This document shows positions 16,652-22,611 of a stretch of DNA of 22,611 bases, piece after piece. The DNA lies in NCBI GenBank assembly GCA_036782715.1, contig DAIPYN010000025.1, forward strand, positions 1 to 22,611. The letters run 5' to 3'. This stretch comes from UBA3478 sp036782715 (GTDB lineage: Bacteria > Bacteroidota > Bacteroidia > Flavobacteriales > Flavobacteriaceae). The translations under genes were made by a program, and so were the position numbers. The notes below the pieces were generated by a model, which ran no database searches, had not been told where the DNA came from, and saw only the letters and a program-made list of their open reading frames with translations. Within the stretch, counting starts at the first letter, position 1, and every line of letters starts with the position of its first letter.

Positions 16652-17989
16652 ATGGATAAGCGAACATTTTTAAAAACATCAACCTTGCTTGCTGGTGCAG
16701 CAGTATTGCCAGTGTGGTCTTGTGTTGGAGCAGAAAAACAAATTAGAACGGCACATATTGGAGTTGGAAATATGGGGTTTGAAGATTTGAAGGCGATTGC
16801 TACACATCCTCAAGTAGTAGTGTCTGCCTTGTGCGATGTAGATCAGAATAATCTTCAGGCTGCGTCCGAGCTTTTTCCAGAGGCGAAGTTATTTTCTGAT
16901 TACCGTCAAATGATGAGTGAATTTTCTGGTGGGTTCGATGCCGTAGTGGTTTCAACCCCCGACCACACGCATGCCCCCGCTTCACTACTAGCCATGGAGT
17001 ATGATAAGTCAGTGTATTGTCAAAAACCCTTGACCCATTACGTTTCTGAATCAAGGGAAATGAGTAAGGTGGCATCAGAGAAAGGGTTGGTTACTCAGAT
17101 GGGAATTCAGGTACATTCTTTTTATGACTACAAACTTGCTACCCTACTTATTCGCGGTGGAATCATTGGGAAAGTTTCAAAAGTGATCGCGTGGTCGAAT
17201 AAAAATTGGGGATATGATGGGATAATTCCAGAAGGTTCTGACCCAGTTCCTGTAACTTTAGATTGGAACTTGTGGTTGGGGACTTCTAAGCAGCGAGATT
17301 ACAAGGAGGGGTATTATCACCCGATGAATTGGAGAAAACTCATGGATTACGGTTGTGCCACACTCGGAGACATGGGGGTCCATATTTTTGATACTCCCTA
17401 CAACGCCCTCGAATTAGGAGTGCCTTCGACGATTACTAATCATTGTAGACCATCGAACGGTTACGGATATCCAGAAAGAAACATCGTTCACTATACCTTC
17501 GAAGGAACTAATTATACCACACCTTCATTCGAATGGGTTTGGTATGACGGAGTTGAAGGACCTGAGCCTTCTGAACTTCTCGAACTACCTAATGGTGACC
17601 AATTACCAGATCAAGGGGCTATGTTCATTGGAGAAAATGGAGAACGATTATTGCTGCCTCACTTCATGGAGTTACCTCGTTGGATTATCGATGGTGCCTA
17701 TAAAGATTATCAGATCGCTCAATACGACCCTGAAGACAGTTTGGGAGAACCAATTCGCAACTATGCTGAAGAGTCACCCCTGCACTACCGTCAGTTCATA
17801 GATGCTTGCTTAGGTAAGACCGATTGTACTGCACCCTTTGAGTATGGCGCTAGACTGACAGAGACCATTTTACTTGGAGTAATTGCAGGCCGATTCCCAG
17901 GCCGAACACTCCACTACGATAAAGTAAATTCTGCTTTTGAAGAGGCTGAGGTGAATGAATTCTTGTCTGGAAATTATAGAACCTTTTAA
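16652..17989 (+). CDS. Exported Gfo/Idh/MocA-family NAD(P)-dependent oxidoreductase
   Basis: A 445-residue protein. Residues 1-24 look like a Tat signal with the KR variant (DKRTFLKTSTLLAG), ending in VWSC; Cys24 could be lipidated, though Trp at -2 is not ideal. The Rossmann fold begins at IGVGNMG (Gly37, Gly39, Gly42), followed by CDVD, STPDHTHAP and the catalytic-region CQKPL (Lys125). The C-terminal substrate domain has LGDMGVHIFD (His244) and CTAPFEYGARLTE. This is the subclass often next to DUF1080 proteins, in which the dehydrogenase oxidises a sugar hydroxyl, typically at C3, before or after DUF1080 cleavage. Tat export would explain how a folded, cofactor-bound enzyme acts outside the cytoplasm. 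The substrate is not identifiable from sequence. Confidence 0.88.
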   Translation: MDKRTFLKTSTLLAGAAVLPVWSCVGAEKQIRTAHIGVGNMGFEDLKAIATHPQVVVSALCDVDQNNLQAASELFPEAKLFSDYRQMMSEFSGGFDAVVVSTPDHTHAPASLLAMEYDKSVYCQKPLTHYVSESREMSKVASEKGLVTQMGIQVHSFYDYKLATLLIRGGIIGKVSKVIAWSNKNWGYDGIIPEGSDPVPVTLDWNLWLGTSKQRDYKEGYYHPMNWRKLMDYGCATLGDMGVHIFDTPYNALELGVPSTITNHCRPSNGYGYPERNIVHYTFEGTNYTTPSFEWVWYDGVEGPEPSELLELPNGDQLPDQGAMFIGENGERLLLPHFMELPRWIIDGAYKDYQIAQYDPEDSLGEPIRNYAEESPLHYRQFIDACLGKTDCTAPFEYGARLTETILLGVIAGRFPGRTLHYDKVNSAFEEAEVNEFLSGNYRTF

Positions 17990-18658
17990 ATGAAAAATCT
18001 TTTTCTGTGTATTTGTTTAGTGAGCGGTTTATTGGGCTTTTCACAAGATTGGGCGAACATGAACTTTTTTAAAGAGAAGAATCGGCAGGTGATGGCAGAA
18101 GAAAAGACTATCGATGCCGTTTTTATGGGAAATTCAATTACCCAAGGATGGGTCGATATGCGACCTCATTTTTTCGCCGAAAACTCTTTTGTGAATCGAG
18201 GAATTGGCGGCCAAACCACCCCGCAAATGTTGCTTCGATTCAGGCAGGATGTCATCGATTTAAAACCTAAAGCGGTAGTTATTCTCGCCGGTATCAATGA
18301 CATTGCCGAAAATACGGGGCCTATCTCTTTAGAGGATATCGCAGCTAATATCGAATCGATGATTGAATTGGCTATTGCCCATGGAATACATTCGCTAGTG
18401 TGCTCTGTATTGCCTGCCAACAACTTCCCGTGGAGACCGGAGATATTGCCTCGTGAAAAAGTCATCAAACTCAATGAGCTATTACGAGCTCTTACTGAGA
18501 AACATCAGGTAACCTACGTCGATTACTACACTTCAACGGTCGACGCCGAAGGAGGATTAATAAGCGAACTTGGGTACGATACCGTTCACCCCAATGACAG
18601 CGGTTATGAGGTTCTAGAGCCTATTATTTTAGAATCACTTCAAAGCGTTCTCCGCTAG
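17990..18658 (+). CDS. Secreted SGNH/GDSL-family hydrolase
   Basis: A 222-residue protein with a Sec signal at 1-19 (LLGFSQ). All four SGNH blocks are present: GNSIT with nucleophile Ser49, GIGGQTT (oxyanion Gly73/Gly74), GINDI with Asn103, and YDTVHPND with Asp197 and His200 completing the triad. The overall form resembles PAF-acetylhydrolase-like esterases that remove acyl or acetyl groups from carbohydrates. The start codon begins immediately after the preceding stop codon, so it belongs to the DUF1080/oxidoreductase operon and probably deacylates the same sugar. The 3' end overlaps the convergent metalloprotease gene by 24 bases. Confidence 0.9.
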   Translation: MKNLFLCICLVSGLLGFSQDWANMNFFKEKNRQVMAEEKTIDAVFMGNSITQGWVDMRPHFFAENSFVNRGIGGQTTPQMLLRFRQDVIDLKPKAVVILAGINDIAENTGPISLEDIAANIESMIELAIAHGIHSLVCSVLPANNFPWRPEILPREKVIKLNELLRALTEKHQVTYVDYYTSTVDAEGGLISELGYDTVHPNDSGYEVLEPIILESLQSVLR

Positions 18659-20950
18659 ATAAAATGCAAAGCGAAAATGGTCGCTGCTTTTTTGTCTTGA
18701 TTTAAAATAGGATCTAAGTTCACTTAGTGTATCATAGGCTTCAGCCCGCACTACAGGATTGGCCTTTTCGTCATCTTTTAATTCGATGAGTCGTTCGACA
18801 AGGGCGATCTGTAATCCCTTTTTGAGTGCATCTAAAGATTTTGCCTCTTTGACAATTTGATTCGAAAGGGTATTCATCAAATCCTTGGTGCTCAAGGGGC
18901 TTCCTTTTACACTTGCTGCACTTGAAATCATTTGATTGAGTTTGTTGGTACTCAATAGACGGTATAGGAGCGCTTTTTGTAGATTACCGATAAGAGGTAA
19001 TCGACCCCTGTCTTCGAATTGTGAAATTAAGGCTGGATCGAGGAGCCACATAGGGCTATTCCAAACTTCTCTTTGTAGGGTGTTTAGGGCCATTAGTTGT
19101 TCTGATCGAGGAACATTTTCATACACCTGTTCAATCTGACCTTTTACCGCGCGGGTTTCATGAACTCCGCCCACAAGATTCGCGACATGATAAATATATC
19201 GGCGGTAAACGCTAACCATTTCTAAATATAGCTCTTTGAGATCGTCGAAGTTTTGTCCGTCTTCAGTGGTCCAATCATTTAGATTTTTTGCGACAATTTT
19301 GAGGTTCGAAAGTCCGTAGGCGGTTGCTTTGATCGGATCATCCCCAATATTTTCCGTTTGTGAATCAGGATCGGTTCCTCCGCTTCCGAATTGATAGATA
19401 GGGTTGAGGTTACGCTCACTGACGAAGGCGGCTAGCTTTGATTTAATCTCGTCAGGATTTTGGCCTGGAAAGTAGCGATACCCCCATTCAATCGCATAAT
19501 CATCGTAAGGTCCCATTTGGCGAACGAATCGAATATTCTCATCTCCAGGTTGAGCGATGTAATTGTACCTGGCGTAATCCATAATGGTCGCGGCTATTCC
19601 CATCTTTTGAGTGAAACTACCTGAGCGAAGAGAGTCTACCGGATAGGCAGAACTGGCCTTCATGTTATGAGGTAAACCGAGCGCATGACCCACTTCATGA
19701 GCAATTACTCGGCGCATCATTTCTCCAATTTCTTCTTCAGGGGTGTTTAGGGTGCGAGCCTTAGGGTTGGCGGCTCCGGTCTCAAGTAGATATCGATTTC
19801 GATACGAACGTAAGTGGTTGTGATACCAGATAACATCACTTTCTAGAATCTCTCCGGTACGAGGATCTTTAACGCTGGGCCCAGTGGCGTTTCGCGTAGT
19901 TGAGGCTACGTATCGTACCACCGAATATCTTACATCTTCAGGGCTGAAGTCAGGATCTTCTTTTTTACTCGGAGGATCTTTGGCAATCACAGCGTTTTTG
20001 AACCCTGCTTTTTCAAAAGCCTGGTTCCAGTCTTCAATCCCTTTTTTGAAATAAGGTCTCCATTTTAAAGGTGTAGCAGGGTCCAAATAAAAAACAATCG
20101 GTTTTTTAGGCTCAACGAGTTCACCGCGTAGGTAGGCAGCCTCATCTTTAGGTTCCATTCTCCAGCGCACCGCCACACGATAATTATCAGATTTTAAAGC
20201 CTCTGAAGAGTAATTGTATTTCTCAAGTGAAAACCAACCCACTCTGTGATCCGTATACCGAACAGGCATCGGATTTTCTGGAAGTGCAATGATCGAATGA
20301 TTCATTTGAAATGTAAGTGTCTCTGAACGATTCCCTCTTGGAGGCTTACTTGCTGGATAGGTGAGGGTATGTGTAATCTCTGTATTTCTCGGATAACTCC
20401 TAGCCTTATCGATAAACGATCGTTTTTTATCTAGCCCTCCGATTTTAAAAGATTTCTTTTGAGTTTCTCCCACCACATTAAAACTTGGAGAGTCTTTAGA
20501 GAAAAACTCACTGACATCAATGAGGTTTTCGCCTTCTTCCACATTTTCCTTTTCAAAGCTCGCAAGAATAGGATTGAGGTGGTTATTCACTACACTTTGA
20601 TAGATCGGATCTGAAGCTTCTGCATTATTGATATAGGAAACCTGTTTTAGCAAAATTCGATTGCCTTGTTTTTCGAATTGAATGACTTGTTCTGCGGTCT
20701 TTGATCCTGCATTTCTATAGGCTGAATAGCTCGAAGGTAGCTGTACATAGCGGCTTACCATTAGAAGCGGCTTTTCAAGCACAGTGTCGTTGAATTGAAG
20801 AAACAGTTTTTGTTTGCTTTCATCAAAATAGGTGCTAAGCATCCCCTTTGAAGACTCAATTTCTGTAACAATAGAGTCGATCGGTTGTTTCTTCTGAGCG
20901 ATGATACTATTGCTAAAAAGGCTTAATACAATTAAAAAAAGTGTTCTCAT
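18635..20950 (-). CDS. Secreted zinc metalloprotease (metzincin-like, DUF5117/DUF4953 family)
   Basis: A 771-residue protein with a Sec signal at 1-19 (ending SIIAQ). Residues about 25-270 match the DUF5118/DUF5117 N-terminal region (DSIVTEIESSKGML, MVSRYVQLPS, FSLEKYN). The catalytic domain holds HEVGHALGLPH (zinc ligands His418, His422, His428; Glu419 as general base) and a Met-turn in ATIMDYARYNY (Met457), as in metzincins. The C-terminal part is helical (DUF4953-like). It is probably a periplasmic or secreted protease of about 85 kDa. It follows the serine-hydrolase gene by 40 bases on the same strand, so the two may be co-transcribed. Its end overlaps the SGNH hydrolase gene by 24 bases tail to tail. 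Confidence 0.9.
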   Translation of the reverse strand: MRTLFLIVLSLFSNSIIAQKKQPIDSIVTEIESSKGMLSTYFDESKQKLFLQFNDTVLEKPLLMVSRYVQLPSSYSAYRNAGSKTAEQVIQFEKQGNRILLKQVSYINNAEASDPIYQSVVNNHLNPILASFEKENVEEGENLIDVSEFFSKDSPSFNVVGETQKKSFKIGGLDKKRSFIDKARSYPRNTEITHTLTYPASKPPRGNRSETLTFQMNHSIIALPENPMPVRYTDHRVGWFSLEKYNYSSEALKSDNYRVAVRWRMEPKDEAAYLRGELVEPKKPIVFYLDPATPLKWRPYFKKGIEDWNQAFEKAGFKNAVIAKDPPSKKEDPDFSPEDVRYSVVRYVASTTRNATGPSVKDPRTGEILESDVIWYHNHLRSYRNRYLLETGAANPKARTLNTPEEEIGEMMRRVIAHEVGHALGLPHNMKASSAYPVDSLRSGSFTQKMGIAATIMDYARYNYIAQPGDENIRFVRQMGPYDDYAIEWGYRYFPGQNPDEIKSKLAAFVSERNLNPIYQFGSGGTDPDSQTENIGDDPIKATAYGLSNLKIVAKNLNDWTTEDGQNFDDLKELYLEMVSVYRRYIYHVANLVGGVHETRAVKGQIEQVYENVPRSEQLMALNTLQREVWNSPMWLLDPALISQFEDRGRLPLIGNLQKALLYRLLSTNKLNQMISSAASVKGSPLSTKDLMNTLSNQIVKEAKSLDALKKGLQIALVERLIELKDDEKANPVVRAEAYDTLSELRSYFKSRQKSSDHFRFAFYLAENALK

Positions 20951-20990
20951 GATAGATGTATTTCTGGGGTCTAGCTAAGATAAAGGCTTT

Positions 20991-22199
20991 TTATTTTTTT
21001 TGATTTACTCCGTTGCGTTCATAGTTGAGGACCGCTCGACCTAGGCCGGCCATAAAGGGAAATCCGATCGAATCGTACTCGTAAATATTGTCATTGAAAA
21101 TTTGATTTTCATTGACATGAACAGTGGCTGTAAGCAGAAATTCAATAGCTGATGCTCGGTCTTGGATGTATGCGGTTTCGGTTAGGGTACCATAGGCGTC
21201 TCCTACTTTGTTGAAGATTCTTACCTTATCGGTCATCGTCTCCTTTTGGTCTCCGTAAATAAAGAACTTGACGTAACTATCATAAAGATCGGGGTTACTA
21301 CTATAGTCGGGGTCATCGCTTTCAAGGGTGTTTCTACTCATCCAATACTGTAGAAACTCGTAGTCCTCTTCAAGTAAACCAAATCGCTCTTCTGCTTCAA
21401 AGATTTCAGGAAAAACAATCCGTTTTAAAATTCCCTCTAGATCATGAATACTGATGCGATTTTTCTTTGAGAAATCGAAGGGCTCATTAACTAAGGAGTT
21501 GCCGTCTAGGTACCCGACCCCCTTGATCATCTTCTTTAGATTTCCATTGCTTATAGGCTTCCTGGCAGAAATACTTTTTTGCTCGTAAAGGGTGTCTTGT
21601 TCGCTCAGGAAGTAATATTCCCAGGTGGTATTATTGTCTGCCCCAAATAAAAATTTGTGATGAATTGAAGTCTCTTTTAATCCTTTATCTCTTAGTTGGC
21701 TATTGATGTAATCGGTGCCTAAAAAGTCAAAGAGGTAATTGTAAGCATCGTTATCACTGACCAGAAAGATTTTTTTAATCAAATGAGCGATACTTAGATT
21801 TCCACTCAACGCGGTACTGTCTTCAAGGGCAATCGGATGATGATCTTGATCTCTAATTTGAAAGGAGGTGTTTCTATCAATAGCTATACCTTCAGCTTGT
21901 AATTCCCTTATTCGTTGAAGCGCTAGGGCGGCCACAGGAAGTTTAGCAGTTGATGCCGGATAGAAATAAGCTTCACTATCCTCAAATAGGGAATAAGTGG
22001 TGAATTCGGGAAGATTACTTTCCCCTCTTCTTATTTGGGTGTATCTAATTTGAACTTCGTGCTCCTCGGCCAAGTCGAGGACCTTTTTTACTTTGAATTC
22101 AGCATCGATGAGGGCTTGTTCGAGGGGTGTAGGTTGATTACACGAAAGCATCGAAAAGCTAAGCGCAATAATGAGGAAGGATAAAACAGGTTTTGCCAT
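20991..22199 (-). CDS. Class-A-beta-lactamase-fold serine hydrolase lipoprotein (PF13354-like), atypical
   Basis: A 402-residue lipoprotein (signal ends SMLSC, Cys20). The class A/DD-peptidase active-site set is recognisable: PASTAK with Ser83 and Lys86, SDN at 148-150, and KVG at 331-333 in place of KTG. No Glu-x-x-Leu-Asn omega-loop motif appears about 36 residues after SDN, so the deacylating Glu166 of true beta-lactamases is missing. The SDN-to-KVG distance is about 80 residues longer than in class A enzymes, implying an insertion. It is therefore more likely a peptidase, esterase or penicillin-binding-type hydrolase than an antibiotic-resistance enzyme. It is the first gene of a probable two-gene unit with the metalloprotease and is divergent from the GroES-like gene across 35 bases. 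Confidence 0.85.
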   Translation of the reverse strand: MAKPVLSFLIIALSFSMLSCNQPTPLEQALIDAEFKVKKVLDLAEEHEVQIRYTQIRRGESNLPEFTTYSLFEDSEAYFYPASTAKLPVAALALQRIRELQAEGIAIDRNTSFQIRDQDHHPIALEDSTALSGNLSIAHLIKKIFLVSDNDAYNYLFDFLGTDYINSQLRDKGLKETSIHHKFLFGADNNTTWEYYFLSEQDTLYEQKSISARKPISNGNLKKMIKGVGYLDGNSLVNEPFDFSKKNRISIHDLEGILKRIVFPEIFEAEERFGLLEEDYEFLQYWMSRNTLESDDPDYSSNPDLYDSYVKFFIYGDQKETMTDKVRIFNKVGDAYGTLTETAYIQDRASAIEFLLTATVHVNENQIFNDNIYEYDSIGFPFMAGLGRAVLNYERNGVNQKK

Positions 22200-22207
22200 T
22201 ATCTTTG
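22200..22207 (+). promoter_or_regulatory. Candidate -7 box of a Bacteroidota promoter for the GroES-like gene
   Basis: TATCTTTG fits the Bacteroidota sigma-A -7 consensus TAnnTTTG exactly and lies 28 bases upstream of the GroES-like ATG. No good TTG -33 element is seen at the usual 17-23 base distance, and the box abuts the start codon of the divergent hydrolase. Confidence 0.4.
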
Positions 22208-22234
22208 AGTTACAACTAAATGTAAGGATTTACT

Positions 22235-22611
22235 ATGCGAAATACAGATAGCTTATCAGCTTTGGATCGTATTCAAGTAATTGGTGACCGTGTGTTAGTT
22301 AAACCTAGAAAAGAGTCTGAACGTACGGCGAGTGGACTATATCTTCCGCCAGGAGTTAAGGAAAAGGAGAAGATTCAATACGGATATATTGTAAAGTCTG
22401 GACCAGGTTACCCTATTCCTAATGCAACAGAAGAAGACGAGCCATGGAAGGCCGCCGAACAAAGAGTAAACTACGTGCCGCTTCAAGTTAGAGAAGGAGA
22501 CTTGGCCGTATTTCTTCAACACTCAGCCTATGAGGTTCAGTATAAAAATGAAAAGTATTTCATCGTACCACAATCTGCAATTTTGATGATTGAACGCGAT
22601 GAAGAATTATT
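22235..22611 (+). CDS. GroES-family co-chaperonin-like protein, 3' end beyond the window
   Basis: An open frame of 125 codons from ATG 22235 with no stop before the window end. Residues about 13-50 resemble GroES beta-strands: IQVIGDRVLVKP, then a mobile-loop-like segment ERTASGLYLPPG, then YGYIVKSGPG, and the C-terminal VREGDLAVF and KYFIVPQSAILMIER. Canonical GroES is about 95 residues; this one has an extra acidic segment, about 20 residues (ATEEDEPWKAAEQR), between GPG and VREGD. It is therefore not the standard groES but one of the divergent GroES-fold proteins found in Bacteroidota, whose role I do not know. No groEL is seen next to it within the window. Confidence 0.82.
   Translation, partial: MRNTDSLSALDRIQVIGDRVLVKPRKESERTASGLYLPPGVKEKEKIQYGYIVKSGPGYPIPNATEEDEPWKAAEQRVNYVPLQVREGDLAVFLQHSAYEVQYKNEKYFIVPQSAILMIERDEEL

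Noticed and set aside
20991..22199. Antibiotic-resistance class A beta-lactamase
   Set aside because: It lacks the Glu166 loop, has KVG for KTG and an extra 80-residue segment, so resistance is not supported.
1..22611. CRISPR arrays, tRNA/rRNA genes, insertion sequences, phage or integrative elements
   Set aside because: No regularly spaced repeats, cloverleaf sequences, transposase or integrase genes were found on either strand.

Overview
The window looks like a chromosomal segment, probably from a metagenome or draft scaffold, of a marine-type member of Bacteroidota, class Flavobacteriia. The grounds are a SusC/SusD pair, many secreted proteins ending their signal in FSQ/AQ or in a Bacteroidota-type lipobox, VCBS/ASPIC proteins, AT-rich intergenic DNA, little visible Shine-Dalgarno sequence and one TAnnTTTG-type -7 box. 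There is a 100-base N gap at 11411-11510. No tRNA, rRNA, CRISPR, IS or phage genes were seen. No gene-free stretch exceeds 300 bases; the longest are about 125-160 bases.

Layout. (1) 90-1429, minus: a small outer-membrane beta-barrel protein, ending in a strong terminator, and a CutC-family protein. (2) 1484-2446, plus: a Tat-exported glycosylasparaginase, overlapping tail to tail with a secreted protein carrying a carboxypeptidase-regulatory-like domain (2438-3673, minus). (3) 3754-8519, minus: a susC-susD operon with its own terminator. (4) 8682-11783, plus: a large VCBS/ASPIC surface lipoprotein, divergent from susC and interrupted by the N gap. (5) 11790-15187, minus: an operon of a two-domain glucosamine-6-phosphate deaminase fused to a PIG-L/LmbE deacetylase domain, followed by a GH20 beta-N-acetylhexosaminidase lipoprotein. 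(6) 15313-18658, plus: a tightly packed four-gene operon divergent from nagB, with two DUF1080 (3-keto-disaccharide hydrolase-type) proteins, a Gfo/Idh/MocA oxidoreductase and an SGNH hydrolase, all with export signals. (7) 18635-22199, minus: a metzincin-type zinc protease and, upstream of it, a class-A-beta-lactamase-fold serine hydrolase lipoprotein. (8) 22235 to the end, plus: an unusual GroES-family protein, cut by the window edge.

How it may work together (inference). Regions 2-6 read as a locus for scavenging N-acetylglucosamine-containing glycans. SusC/D imports oligosaccharides, GH20 trims terminal GlcNAc, glycosylasparaginase frees GlcNAc from asparagine, and the NagB fusion deaminates glucosamine-6-phosphate while its second domain might remove the acetyl group. 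The divergent DUF1080/oxidoreductase operon adds a possible 3-keto (oxidise, then cleave) route for opening glycosidic bonds outside the cytoplasm. An 18-base motif matching at 16 of 18 positions lies upstream of susC and in the nagB/DUF1080 divergent region, suggesting shared control. No regulator, GlcNAc kinase, inner-membrane sugar transporter, nagA or endo-acting glycosidase is present here, so the pathway would need genes elsewhere.
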